A stretch of 64,000 bases of DNA, taken from positions 3,529,001 to 3,593,000 of the forward strand of contig NZ_CP101527.1 in assembly GCF_026427595.1 (NCBI RefSeq), given 5' to 3'. Source of the DNA: Alkalimarinus sediminis (GTDB lineage: Bacteria > Pseudomonadota > Gammaproteobacteria > Pseudomonadales > Oleiphilaceae). The first letter of the stretch is position 1. Each line of letters opens with the position of its first letter. This document shows, one piece after another, positions 27,474 to 35,967 of the stretch. The notes under the pieces were generated by a model. The model did no database searches. It was given only the letters and a program-made list of their open reading frames with translations, and was not told the origin of the DNA. Both the position numbers and the translations under genes were made by a program.

Positions 27474-28166
27474 TTAGTTAAGCGAAAACTCTACCGCTTT
27501 AGCCCCATGAATTTGAGTCGTGTCGTATAAGGGTATAGGTGCATCGGCACTCGTTATTAGCATGCCAATTTCGGTGCAGCCTAATATCACAGCTTCTGCG
27601 CCCGCTGCCTGCAGTTCATTAATAATCCGCAAATATTCAGTTTTAGATGATGCATTAATCACCCCTAAGCAAAGCTCTTGATAGATCACCTCATGAACGA
27701 TTTTCATATCCGCCGGATTAGGGATAATCACCTCAAGCCCATACTTTTCAGTCAGTCGCCCTTTATAAAATTCTTGCTCCATCGTAAATCCGGTCCCCAG
27801 TAGCCCCACCCGCTTAACGCTATTTTTAAGCAGAGACTCGCCCGTTGCATCGGCAATATGTAGTAACGGAATAGACACTGCGCTCGCTACCTGGTCAGCC
27901 ACTTTATGCATCGTATTCGTACAAATGAGAATACAGTCTGCACCCGCTCGCTCAACCTGTCGTGCGGCATTGGCTAAGATTTCTCCGCTTTTATGCCACT
28001 CCCCTTGTTGTTGGAGCTTTTCGATAGGATCAAAATCAACACTGAAAAGTACAATTTTGGCCGAGTGCAGGCCACCTAACGCAGCTTTAACGCCTTGATT
28101 AATCTCTCGGTAATAGCCCATGGTGCTTTCCCAGCTCATTCCACCTATCAGCCCGATAGTTTTCAT
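27474..28166 (-). CDS. Aspartate/glutamate racemase family protein
   Basis: A 230-residue cofactor-independent amino acid racemase of the YgeA/aspartate racemase group. It starts with KTIGLIGGMSWEST, typical of the group, and has both catalytic cysteines: Cys82 in ICTNTMHK and Cys197 in LGCTEI. Length is normal. The start lies 12 bp from the end of the YjbR gene on the same strand, so the two are probably co-transcribed. Substrate is not decided by sequence; YgeA-type enzymes prefer homoserine or other broad substrates. The fold and two-cysteine chemistry are confident. Confidence 0.92.
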   Translation of the reverse strand: MKTIGLIGGMSWESTMGYYREINQGVKAALGGLHSAKIVLFSVDFDPIEKLQQQGEWHKSGEILANAARQVERAGADCILICTNTMHKVADQVASAVSIPLLHIADATGESLLKNSVKRVGLLGTGFTMEQEFYKGRLTEKYGLEVIIPNPADMKIVHEVIYQELCLGVINASSKTEYLRIINELQAAGAEAVILGCTEIGMLITSADAPIPLYDTTQIHGAKAVEFSLN

Positions 28167-28178
28167 CTGCTCTCATTC

Positions 28179-28580
28179 CTACTTTTTATAAAGCGCATCC
28201 TGGCCATATCGGAGTTCTAAGCCTTCCCGCTCTATCTTTTTTAGACCTTTAACAATAAGCGTATATGAGTGATCAATCATGCGCTCTATTTCGCCATTTG
28301 GAATAGTCCCATCCAAAATAACCGTGTTCCAATGCTTTTTGTTCATATGATAGCCAGGAATCACTGCCGTAAAAATATCACGCAGTGCTAATGCCTCCTC
28401 AGGGTCACACTTTAAATTCAGCTGCCCTACCCCGTTATTCATTCCCAAGATTGCGAAAATTTTGTTTTTTACCTTAAAGACAGGAATACCCTCTCCGAAC
28501 GGCTCGCTCTCTTCAGTTTCGGGCTTGCTTAGCAGGTACAGTTTAGCAATTTCATAATCCATCATGTCTACCTGGGTCAT
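28179..28580 (-). CDS. MmcQ/YjbR-family protein
   Basis: A 133-residue protein of the MmcQ/YjbR (CyaY-like fold) family. Family marks are the opening YLLSKPETEES-PFGEG, the central VFKVKNKIFAIL and LNLKCDP, the PGYHMNKKHWNTV segment, and a final SYTLIVKGL helix. These proteins are sometimes called DNA-binding, but their cellular role is not settled. The start may be the first or the sixth/seventh residue Met; several close ATG/Met options exist at 28560-28580. It precedes the racemase gene by 12 bp on the same strand. Family call confident. Confidence 0.9.
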   Translation of the reverse strand: MTQVDMMDYEIAKLYLLSKPETEESEPFGEGIPVFKVKNKIFAILGMNNGVGQLNLKCDPEEALALRDIFTAVIPGYHMNKKHWNTVILDGTIPNGEIERMIDHSYTLIVKGLKKIEREGLELRYGQDALYKK

Positions 28581-28625
28581 TGAAGTAGTATCAGTTTAGT
28601 GAGTGGCGATATAATAGCGTCGACA

Positions 28626-28649
28626 TAAAAAAGGACGCTAATGCGCCCT
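28626..28649 (-). terminator. Rho-independent terminator after CBS gene
   Basis: On the minus strand AGGGCGC and GCGTCCT pair (one G-U) around loop ATTA, followed by six T. It lies about 20 bp past the CBS-protein stop. Confidence 0.75.
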
Positions 28650-28669
28650 AAATCAAGATAGCGGACTCA

Positions 28670-29140
28670 CTAGAACTCTTCAACTGGGATAGATGACTCG
28701 AGCTGCTCTAAAAGGTGCACTGCCACACCAACAAAGTCGGTATCGGTAATAATGCCTTTTAGCTCACCATCGGTCACCACTGGCAAACAGCCGTGTTTAT
28801 ACTTTCTAAGGCGTAAAGCGGCTGAGCGAAGACTATCTCGCTCATCAATCGTTTTTACCGTTCGAGTCATGATCTTTTCAATTTTATGCTGTTTCTCCAA
28901 CTCGACACGGGCGTCATTGCTCGTTGTATACAACGTGGACTCAGATGCACTAAGTAGGTCTCGTTGGGTCACCAAGCCTACCAGTTTATTCGCTTCATCA
29001 ACCACCGGCAGGTGACGAATATCCTGCTCGCTCATCAAGCAACGTGCATCATATACACTGCTCTCAGGTGATAACGTAAATACATTAGCGGTCATAATCT
29101 CATCGACACTAATCATGGGGCTCTCCATAGTGTTATTCAT
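28670..29140 (-). CDS. Two-CBS-domain protein
   Basis: A 156-residue cytoplasmic protein made of a CBS pair (Bateman module) and little else. CBS1 spans about 12-65 (MTANVFTLSPESSVYDARCLM, then IRHLPVVDEANKLVGLVTQRDL). CBS2 spans about 88-145 (KIMTRTVKTIDE, then HGCLPVVTDGELKGIITDTDFV). Such proteins bind adenine nucleotides and regulate a partner enzyme or channel. The partner is unknown; no catalytic domain is attached. Monocistronic with its own terminator. Confidence 0.93.
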   Translation of the reverse strand: MNNTMESPMISVDEIMTANVFTLSPESSVYDARCLMSEQDIRHLPVVDEANKLVGLVTQRDLLSASESTLYTTSNDARVELEKQHKIEKIMTRTVKTIDERDSLRSAALRLRKYKHGCLPVVTDGELKGIITDTDFVGVAVHLLEQLESSIPVEEF

Positions 29141-29254
29141 TATATTTATTAACTACTACATCTAGATAAACAGACATCACCCATTCAAGCATTGATACCC
29201 GTCAAAGTTAAGTTTAGCCGCTATAACAACACCCACAGCTTCATTTCTACCTGC

Positions 29255-29977
29255 TTAATCTGCAGCTGATAAGAAATTCACAATCCACTTAGCAATTAAC
29301 AGATGGTCTGTTTCATCAAATAGGGATGCCAAGCCTCCTTCAATAACATCGTCAGGAATTATGCCTCGGCGCATTTCCATTAGTTGACGACTATAACCCC
29401 GCATAAATTCAGGGTGACCTTGAAACCCCAATACACTATCACCCATTTGAAAGGCTGCATTCGGGCAGTAGTCACTACTAGCAATAACTGTTGCGTTAGC
29501 AGGCAGCTGTACCACTTGGTCTTGATGGCTTACGAGCAATGAATAGGACTCCACTTTTGGCTCCATCCATTCAGGGCTGGCCATGATATCGCTAGACTTA
29601 ACTCCAACGCCCCATCCCCCTTCATTTTTTTGGGCAATCCCACCTAACACGTGCGCCAACAACTGATGACCAAAGCAGATGCCCACCATTTTTTTATTCT
29701 GGCTAGCCAGGGTTCTGATATAGTTTCGTAACGTGCCGATCCATTCATCATTATCATAGGCGCTGCTCTTGCTGCCGGTAATAATATAGCCGTCACACTC
29801 ATCCACCTCTTCAGGATAAACCCCATCAATAACAGAATAGACCGCGAAGTCTATAGAAGGAGCAACCTGCATAAAGAGTGTCTGCATCATATGGGCATAA
29901 GAGACATACTGGGCACGCAACGAGTCATGTAGTTGATCACAATCGAGGATACCCAGTTTTAACTGTTGGCCGGTCAT
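29255..29977 (-). CDS. Class I glutamine amidotransferase, probable gamma-glutamyl hydrolase
   Basis: A 240-residue stand-alone class I GATase. The triad is complete: Cys101 in GICFGHQ, His188 and Glu190 in GFQGHPEF. No synthetase domain is fused and no ammonia-accepting partner is encoded nearby. Its ATG overlaps the alcohol dehydrogenase stop by 4 bp (ATGA), so the two are translationally coupled. As the last gene after a glutamine-synthetase-like ligase, aldehyde dehydrogenase and alcohol dehydrogenase, the simplest role is to hydrolyse a gamma-glutamyl amide at the end of the pathway, as PuuD does for gamma-glutamyl-GABA (PuuD belongs to a different branch of the fold). Family is sure; the role is inferred from context. 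Confidence 0.9.
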   Translation of the reverse strand: MTGQQLKLGILDCDQLHDSLRAQYVSYAHMMQTLFMQVAPSIDFAVYSVIDGVYPEEVDECDGYIITGSKSSAYDNDEWIGTLRNYIRTLASQNKKMVGICFGHQLLAHVLGGIAQKNEGGWGVGVKSSDIMASPEWMEPKVESYSLLVSHQDQVVQLPANATVIASSDYCPNAAFQMGDSVLGFQGHPEFMRGYSRQLMEMRRGIIPDDVIEGGLASLFDETDHLLIAKWIVNFLSAAD

Positions 29978-31173
29978 GCGACAAACCCTATACCAGCCAC
30001 GGCAGTGCTGCAGAGAATGCCGTAGTCTTCAGCTGTTAGTGGTATCGGGTTACCGCCTGCTGAAGGGTCGAGTGCGGCCATATCGCCTACTAGCTCACTG
30101 CACTCCGCTGTAATGCCTATCTCCGCTAGTGAGTGAGGAATATCAAGCCGCTGTCGTAGGTCTATAATCCAGGCCATAAAGCCATCAAAGGTGCTATCTT
30201 CAAGCCCAAGACAAGCCGCCACATGTTCGATTCTGCTCTCTATCGCCATACGGTTACGCATCAAGACATAGGGCAGCAAAATTGCATTTAATAGGCCATG
30301 ATGAGCATCAAACAGCGCACCTAACGGATGAGCTAGCGCATGGACGCCACCCAACCCTTTTTGAAATGCGGTAGCCCCCATTGATGAAGCGACCATCATA
30401 TGGCTGCGAGCAGTAAGGTTATTGCCATCTTCAACGGCAGGCACCAGCCACTCTTTAATCAATCGCATGCCTTCAAGAGCAATGCCATCGGCCATTGGGT
30501 GATACCCTGGCGCGCAATAGGCTTCGAGACAGTGCACAAATGCATCTAACCCCGTTGCGGCGGTTAGGTGAGCTGGCAGGCCCGTTACTAATTCAGGGTC
30601 AGCTAACACCACCTGAGGCATCATTTTAGGGTGGAAGATTATTCTCTTCACCTTTTGTTCTTCATCTAAAATAACCGATGCTCGTCCTACTTCAGAGCCA
30701 GTGCCCGATGTTGTCGGTACCGCTACGATTGGCGCAATACCGTCTGGGTCTGCGCGTAGCCAGTTGGTGCCTACGTCTTCCAAATCCCAGAGCGAATGGG
30801 TCTGGCCGCTCATCAGCGCAATCGCTTTACCGGCATCTAATGCGCTTCCACCCCCTAACGCGATGACACCGTCATGATTACCGGTTTTGTATGCCTCGAC
30901 ACCCGCTGCAATATTAGCTCCGCTAGGATTGGGTTTGACTTCGCTAAACAGTGCAATGTTTGCACCTTCGGCTTTGACAAACTCCATAGCTCTAGCGACA
31001 AACGGCTGTTCAACCAGACCTGCATCGATCACCAGTAGAGGGTTCCGAATCCCCAATGACTTGCACACAAAAGGGAGTTCTGCGAGTCGCCCCCCTCCCA
31101 TTCGAATGGTGGTTGGATAGTTCCAGTTGCCCTGAATACTATCCGGTGTTGTAAGGTCTAATGGTTGTTCCAT
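29974..31173 (-). CDS. Iron-containing (group III) alcohol dehydrogenase
   Basis: A 399-residue NAD(P)-dependent alcohol dehydrogenase. The nucleotide-binding GGGSALDAGKAIA and the PTTSGTGSE loop are present. Metal-site residues lie in TGLDAFVHCLEAYCAPGYHP and in GGVHALAHPLGALFDAHHGLLNA. I chose ATG at 31173 (GGTGAGAG ribosome site); a GTG 12 bp upstream is in frame. It lies 46 bp after the aldehyde dehydrogenase gene and overlaps the amidotransferase gene by 4 bp. In context it would oxidise the hydroxyl of a gamma-glutamylated amino-alcohol, or reduce the aldehyde in a salvage step. Family is sure; substrate unknown. Confidence 0.92.
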   Translation of the reverse strand: MEQPLDLTTPDSIQGNWNYPTTIRMGGGRLAELPFVCKSLGIRNPLLVIDAGLVEQPFVARAMEFVKAEGANIALFSEVKPNPSGANIAAGVEAYKTGNHDGVIALGGGSALDAGKAIALMSGQTHSLWDLEDVGTNWLRADPDGIAPIVAVPTTSGTGSEVGRASVILDEEQKVKRIIFHPKMMPQVVLADPELVTGLPAHLTAATGLDAFVHCLEAYCAPGYHPMADGIALEGMRLIKEWLVPAVEDGNNLTARSHMMVASSMGATAFQKGLGGVHALAHPLGALFDAHHGLLNAILLPYVLMRNRMAIESRIEHVAACLGLEDSTFDGFMAWIIDLRQRLDIPHSLAEIGITAECSELVGDMAALDPSAGGNPIPLTAEDYGILCSTAVAGIGFVA

Positions 31174-31219
31174 AACTGCTCTCACCTATACCTATTATTG
31201 TTATATTTTTTGCGTTTAA

Positions 31220-32602
31220 TTATATCCGTTTTAGATGAAATGACTTGGGACGCGTTAACTGTTGATAACCCAAAACCGACAACGCACATCCACGACCTGA
31301 CTGCTTAACGCCCACCCAAGGCAGTGCAGGGTCAAGATAGTCACAACGATTCATAAATACGGTACCGGTTTCTAATAGGTCACCAATCGCCAATGCCTTC
31401 TCTTCATCTTCTGTCCAAATTGAGGCCGTTAAACCATATTGGCTATCATTTATTAGCTTAACGGCTTCTTCATCACTTGCTACAGACATTACACCAATCA
31501 CCGGGCCAAAACTCTCTTCTGTCATGATATCCATCTGGTGATTAACATGGCTCAATATCTGGGGCGCAATATAGGCTGTGCCTTCTTCGCTGCGTTCGAA
31601 GTAATGTTGATCCACCCCTGTTCTGGCACCTTGGGCTACAGCGTCTTCAATTTGCTGTCTTACTGCGGCGGCAGCGTTTACACTAACCATCGGGCCAATC
31701 GTCGTTTCAGGGTCTAAAGGGTTCCCCAGTTTGTGTTCATAGACCTGATTGATCGCACCGGTAAGAAAACGCTCGTAAAGTGATTCGTGCACATACACCC
31801 GCTCAATGCCGCAACAGGACTGCCCTGAATTAAAGAAAGCGCCATCCAAGACATTCTCAATCGCATGGGCTAGATTGGCATCTTCCCGAATATAAGCCGC
31901 ATCTTTACCTCCAAGCTCTAGCGCTACCCCCTTAAAAGCGCCCGCCAAGCTCTTCTCAATTTGTTCACCACCTGAAACCGAACCTGTAAACGAGACAAAA
32001 TCAACACGCTCATGGTTAATGAGCGCTAAAGTACCTTCATGGTTTAAGTGGAGATACTGGAACACTTCATCAGGCAGCCCCGCTTGCTTGAACGCTTCGG
32101 CAAACCGTTCTGCACATAACAATGTCTGATTTGAGTGTTTAAGTATCACACTGTTACCCGCCATCAGAGCAGGTATTATAGAGTTAACAGCGGTTAGATA
32201 AGGGTAGTTCCATGGCGCGATTGTCACTACGACGCCGAGAGGTTCATGACGAATAAAACGATTAAAGCCTGCATGCTCCTCTATTAGTTCATCAGTCAGC
32301 GCTGTCTCTGCAACATCAATCATATAACGGGCACGCTCTTCAATACCACGCACTTCACCTGCCGCATATTGAATCGGCCTTCCCATTTGCAGGGTAATCT
32401 CTTCTGCTATGGGCTCTTGATTCTGCACAAAATAATCGATCGCTTTGTGACAAATAACGGCTCGTTCATGGAGTGCAACCTGCCTCCAACTTCGCTGTGC
32501 ATCTGCGGCACGCTCTACCGCTGCTGACGTTTCTTCAGCAGATGCCAATGCTCTTTCAGCAACTACGCGCCCATCAATGGGGGAATACAATGTGATATTC
32601 AT
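31220..32602 (-). CDS. NAD(P)-dependent aldehyde dehydrogenase
   Basis: A 460-residue aldehyde dehydrogenase, on the short side of the family. Catalytic residues: APWNYP (Asn of the oxyanion hole), ELGGKD (general base Glu) and Cys263 of GQSCC, which is followed by a second Cys. The C-terminus has MNRCDYLDPALPWVGVKQSG. It resembles the semialdehyde dehydrogenase branch. The ATG has AGGA upstream. It sits 96 bp after the glutamine-synthetase-like gene and before the alcohol dehydrogenase, all on the minus strand. In context it would convert a gamma-glutamylamino-aldehyde to the acid, as PuuC does in putrescine degradation. The exact substrate is inference. Confidence 0.92.
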   Translation of the reverse strand: MNITLYSPIDGRVVAERALASAEETSAAVERAADAQRSWRQVALHERAVICHKAIDYFVQNQEPIAEEITLQMGRPIQYAAGEVRGIEERARYMIDVAETALTDELIEEHAGFNRFIRHEPLGVVVTIAPWNYPYLTAVNSIIPALMAGNSVILKHSNQTLLCAERFAEAFKQAGLPDEVFQYLHLNHEGTLALINHERVDFVSFTGSVSGGEQIEKSLAGAFKGVALELGGKDAAYIREDANLAHAIENVLDGAFFNSGQSCCGIERVYVHESLYERFLTGAINQVYEHKLGNPLDPETTIGPMVSVNAAAAVRQQIEDAVAQGARTGVDQHYFERSEEGTAYIAPQILSHVNHQMDIMTEESFGPVIGVMSVASDEEAVKLINDSQYGLTASIWTEDEEKALAIGDLLETGTVFMNRCDYLDPALPWVGVKQSGRGCALSVLGYQQLTRPKSFHLKRI

Positions 32603-32698
32603 TTGCTGGTCCTGTTTTTGCTGTCATCAAAATAACTTATTGGGTTACACGCTAAGCGATCTTGCCCCATATCATCCCCTTGGGACGGCCACAGAAGA

Positions 32699-34066
32699 TC
32701 AGATAATTTCAAAATAACGGTCTAACTCCCAGTCAGAAATATGCTTTCTAAACTCTCGCTCTTCCCACTCTCGGGTAGCAGAGAAGTGGTCAACAAATGC
32801 ATCGCCGAAATAGTGTCGCGCTACCTGTGATGTTTTTAGTCTTTGGGCTGCATCCCATAATGTGTGAGGGAGCTGTAGGTGAGGCGGAAAGCGGGTTTCG
32901 TAAGCACTCCCCTTCACTAACGGCTCAGGCTCAACTCTATTCTCAACGCCCCATAAACCAGATGCAATAACAGCCGCTTGAATAATATAGGGGTTGGCAT
33001 CAGCAGCACCTATTCGGTATTCAATACGCTGCGCCTGCTCTGAACCTGGGATAATACGAATAGCACAGGTACGATTGTCTATACCTGCACTGGCCTCGGT
33101 AGGCGCCCAGAAACCGGGAATCAATCGTCGATAGGCATTAATGGTTGGCGCGATCATGGCGAGTAGTTCAGGCATTAGTTTTTGTTGGCCCGCGTAGAAG
33201 TGACGCATCGTATCGCTAATATTATCTGGCTTACTCTCATCGTAAAACATCGATGCGCCGCTTAAATCCCTGACCGAGAGGTGAATATGCCCACTTTGCC
33301 CTGGGTACTCTGGCGACCACTTAGCCATAAATGTCGCCATTTTGCCCTCTTTCTGCATGGCAACTTTAGTGAATGTTTTAAATAGCGCAGCTTTATCGGC
33401 AGAGGGTAACGCATCATCGTGTGCAATTGCCGCCTCTAACACTCCAGGGCCGGTCTCTTCATGTAAGCCTTCGATGGGGATATCCATCTGGCTGCAGAGT
33501 TTCAGTAAGTTCTGATAGGTTTGTGACTCGGCACTATTGCGAATGACCGAATAACCAAATTCTGCAGGCCCCAGTGACCGAAGCCCTTGGTAATGCTTTT
33601 CACGAATGCTTTCCGGGGTTTCATTAAATACGAAAAACTCATACTCAAAGCCCGTTTCAATTTGCATGCCTAGAGATTTAGCCTGTTGTAAAACCTTACG
33701 CAAAACGCCTCTAGGGCATATTGCTTCGGCCTCGCCCACAAACTCTGCGAGAAAGAGCACATTATTATGTTCTAACGGCAACTCTCGACAGCTTTCAGGT
33801 ATTATTCTGGCCGCTGCATCAGGGTAGCCGGTGTGCCATCCGGTATATTGTGTGTTGTCATAGAGTTGGTCTCGTACATCCCAACCTAACACCACATCAC
33901 AAAAGCCAAAGTCATTTTCAAGCGATGATAAGAACTTTTCTTTAGACATATATTTGCCGCGCATCACGCCATCAATGTCAAACATGCCCACTTTTACATG
34001 ATTCAATCCTCGCGCTTCAATAAGCTCTCGAGCATCTGCGATACTTTGCACATCTTTTGCTTCCAT
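32699..34066 (-). CDS. Glutamine-synthetase-like gamma-glutamylamide ligase (PuuA/GlnA-like type III)
   Basis: A 455-residue ATP-dependent ligase of the glutamine synthetase fold. It has the beta-grasp N-domain (VKVGMFDIDGVMRGK), metal-binding EYEF and HEETGPGVLEAA, SGHIHLSV, PGFWAPTEASAGIDNR (ATP and Glu binding) and RIEYRIGAADANPY. Compared with true GlnA it lacks the adenylylation-loop Tyr context, and the arginine/ammonia-site motifs are altered, as in PuuA, IpuC and other enzymes that glutamylate amines. It is the first gene of the four-gene operon; the ATG has GAGGA upstream. It would attach Glu to a primary amine or amino-alcohol. A nitrogen-assimilating role is unlikely. The amine is unknown. 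Confidence 0.9.
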   Translation of the reverse strand: MEAKDVQSIADARELIEARGLNHVKVGMFDIDGVMRGKYMSKEKFLSSLENDFGFCDVVLGWDVRDQLYDNTQYTGWHTGYPDAAARIIPESCRELPLEHNNVLFLAEFVGEAEAICPRGVLRKVLQQAKSLGMQIETGFEYEFFVFNETPESIREKHYQGLRSLGPAEFGYSVIRNSAESQTYQNLLKLCSQMDIPIEGLHEETGPGVLEAAIAHDDALPSADKAALFKTFTKVAMQKEGKMATFMAKWSPEYPGQSGHIHLSVRDLSGASMFYDESKPDNISDTMRHFYAGQQKLMPELLAMIAPTINAYRRLIPGFWAPTEASAGIDNRTCAIRIIPGSEQAQRIEYRIGAADANPYIIQAAVIASGLWGVENRVEPEPLVKGSAYETRFPPHLQLPHTLWDAAQRLKTSQVARHYFGDAFVDHFSATREWEEREFRKHISDWELDRYFEII

Positions 34067-34138
34067 GACCGTCCTCTGCTTATATTAATTTTTATTTTTC
34101 TATCGCAAAGCCAGTTGTGCCATACAACTCAGCTAGTG

Positions 34139-34161
34139 GTAACGGCTTGAGCTTGGTTACC
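34139..34161. other. Stem-loop after DUF998 gene
   Basis: GGTAAC and GTTACC arms (34139-34144, 34156-34161) lie directly beyond the DUF998 stop, and a second small hairpin AGTTGT/ACAACT lies at 34113-34129. There is no T-run immediately after them, so a terminator or an attenuator in the leader of the ligase gene are both possible. Confidence 0.3.
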
Positions 34162-34166
34162 GCAAA

Positions 34167-34775
34167 TTAACCCGCGCCAAAAATCATCAATAGCGAAACC
34201 GTCAACATCCAAGCAAAAAAACTAGTCTCAGCCGCCCGTTGCACCACCCCTCTCACCGCTTTCAAGCGAGGTAATATCAACAAGACAAGGCTCAACAATA
34301 TCACCGAACCACTTAAGATTAAATAGAGGCTCATAAGTGGTTTGGCCGAATGGTCGACAGCCTCTCGGCCTAATAAGATTAACCCAACCCCTGCCCCCAG
34401 ATACTCAAATAAACCGGCTATATTATGTATCTGGTTACTAACTGACCCTCCTATAGGTGCTCCTTGGTCACATGGAAATATAGCGGCAACCAAATACCCA
34501 ACACCCACAAGACCTATCAACCCCCAAATAAATGGGCTTTGTGGTAACAGTGTCACCACCGAATGAGCAAGTATAACAAAGACAATTGTCATAACACCCA
34601 GTGGCAGAAAGTAGAACCTAGAGACCGCTTTTTGATAGCGGCTTCCTGTTGCGCCTAACTCACTCAACGTATTCAGACGTGATGAATAACCTGCCGTCTT
34701 ACGGGCAAAATAGGCAGGCATAACACACGCGAAGAGAGACGTTATAACCCCTAGCACCCCAAGTAACGATAACAC
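34167..34775 (-). CDS. DUF998 integral membrane protein
   Basis: A 202-residue inner-membrane protein with about six hydrophobic segments. Family marks are LSELGATGSRYQ after helix 1 and FPCDQGAPIGGSVSNQIHNIAGL in the centre. DUF998 proteins have no established function to my knowledge. It starts with GTG at 34775, with GAGGAG about 10 nt upstream. It lies 100 bp upstream of the ligase gene on the same strand and could be the first gene of that operon, though hairpins in the gap argue for partial separation. Family sure, role unknown. Confidence 0.85.
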   Translation of the reverse strand: MLSLLGVLGVITSLFACVMPAYFARKTAGYSSRLNTLSELGATGSRYQKAVSRFYFLPLGVMTIVFVILAHSVVTLLPQSPFIWGLIGLVGVGYLVAAIFPCDQGAPIGGSVSNQIHNIAGLFEYLGAGVGLILLGREAVDHSAKPLMSLYLILSGSVILLSLVLLILPRLKAVRGVVQRAAETSFFAWMLTVSLLMIFGAG

Positions 34776-34954
34776 TTATAATGACTCCTCATTCACATTG
34801 AATTTGCCATTATGCACTCCACGACTAAAGTATAGTCTTATCTTTTTATTCAAAGCATTTAGCTCAGCATCATTTCAGGCTAGACTGCAATATAAATCAT
34901 GGGCAGTATAACTGCGACAATACTATTACCATTTAGCCAACTTAGAGGCTTAAG

Positions 34955-35962
34955 ATGATTCAAGAGACACCCGCCACCTTCAAAGCACTCGTACTTCGTC
35001 AAGAAGACGGCAAAACCGTTAGCGCCGTTGAGCAACTTACGGTTAATGATCTGCCTGAAGGCGATGTATTAATATCCGTTGAATACTCTAGCATTAACTA
35101 CAAAGATAGCATGGCAGTGACCGGTACGGGGAAAATCGTTCGCACTTGGCCAATGGTTCCGGGCATCGACCTAACAGGTACCGTTTTAGAGTCACAAGCA
35201 GATAACTACAAAGCAGGCGATAAAGTGCTTTTAACCGGTTGGGGTGTAGGCGAACAGTTCTGGGGCGGCTACTCTCAAGTTCAGCGAGTACAATCAAAAT
35301 GGCTTATTCCTCTGCCAGAAGGTATTGAAAGTAAAACCGCAATGGTGATTGGCACAGCAGGTCTAACCGCAATGCTATGTGTAATGGCTCTCGAAGATGC
35401 CAACATAACACCTGATCGAGGCCCTGTGATTGTCACGGGAGCTGGCGGTGGTGTAGGTAGTGTAGCTGTGGCGATCTTGAGCAAGCTTGGCTATGAGGTT
35501 ACAGCACTGTCTGGTAGAGACTCAACACATGACTATCTTAAAGGGCTAGGAGCGAAAGAGATCGTATCTCGTGAAGAGATGATGAAACCTGCACGGCCAT
35601 TAGAAGCGCAACGTTGGGCCGGTGCGATCGACACAGTCGGTGATGTAATCCTTGCTCGGGTATTAGCTGAAACCGACTACAATGGTGCTGTCGCAGCGTG
35701 CGGATTGGCTGCCGGCTTTAAACTTCCCACAACTGTCATGCCATTTATTCTTAGAAATGTACGTTTGCAAGGGGTTGATTCTGTCATGTGCCCCAATGAG
35801 CGCCGCCAAGCTGCCTGGAAACGCCTCGCTCAAGACTTACCGCAAGCCGCACTAACAGAGATCAACCATGTCGTAAGTCTTGAAGAGATTCAACAGGTCG
35901 CTGAAGATATGATGGCAGGTAAAACCCAAGGACGTACAGTGGTTGATCTAACTCGCCCATAA
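34955..35962 (+). CDS. acuI: Acrylyl-CoA reductase AcuI/YhdH-type
   Basis: A 335-residue medium-chain dehydrogenase/reductase without the zinc ligands of alcohol dehydrogenases. It matches the AcuI/YhdH group throughout: YSSINYKDSMAVTGTGKI, PMVPGIDLTGTV, GWGVGEQFWGGYSQ, GTAGLTAMLCV and VTGAGGGVGSVA (NADPH-binding loop). AcuI reduces toxic acryloyl-CoA to propionyl-CoA, important in marine bacteria using DMSP or acrylate, and in E. coli in 3-hydroxypropionate metabolism. No dddD/dddL or prpE-like gene is adjacent, so the link to DMSP cannot be shown here. It ends 5 bp from the convergent ald gene. Confident. Confidence 0.93.
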   Translation: MIQETPATFKALVLRQEDGKTVSAVEQLTVNDLPEGDVLISVEYSSINYKDSMAVTGTGKIVRTWPMVPGIDLTGTVLESQADNYKAGDKVLLTGWGVGEQFWGGYSQVQRVQSKWLIPLPEGIESKTAMVIGTAGLTAMLCVMALEDANITPDRGPVIVTGAGGGVGSVAVAILSKLGYEVTALSGRDSTHDYLKGLGAKEIVSREEMMKPARPLEAQRWAGAIDTVGDVILARVLAETDYNGAVAACGLAAGFKLPTTVMPFILRNVRLQGVDSVMCPNERRQAAWKRLAQDLPQAALTEINHVVSLEEIQQVAEDMMAGKTQGRTVVDLTRP

Positions 35963-35967
35963 CCCCC

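Noticed and set aside
29255-29977. GMP synthase or another fused biosynthetic amidotransferase subunit
   Set aside because: No synthetase domain or acceptor partner is present, and the operon context points to a gamma-glutamyl hydrolase.
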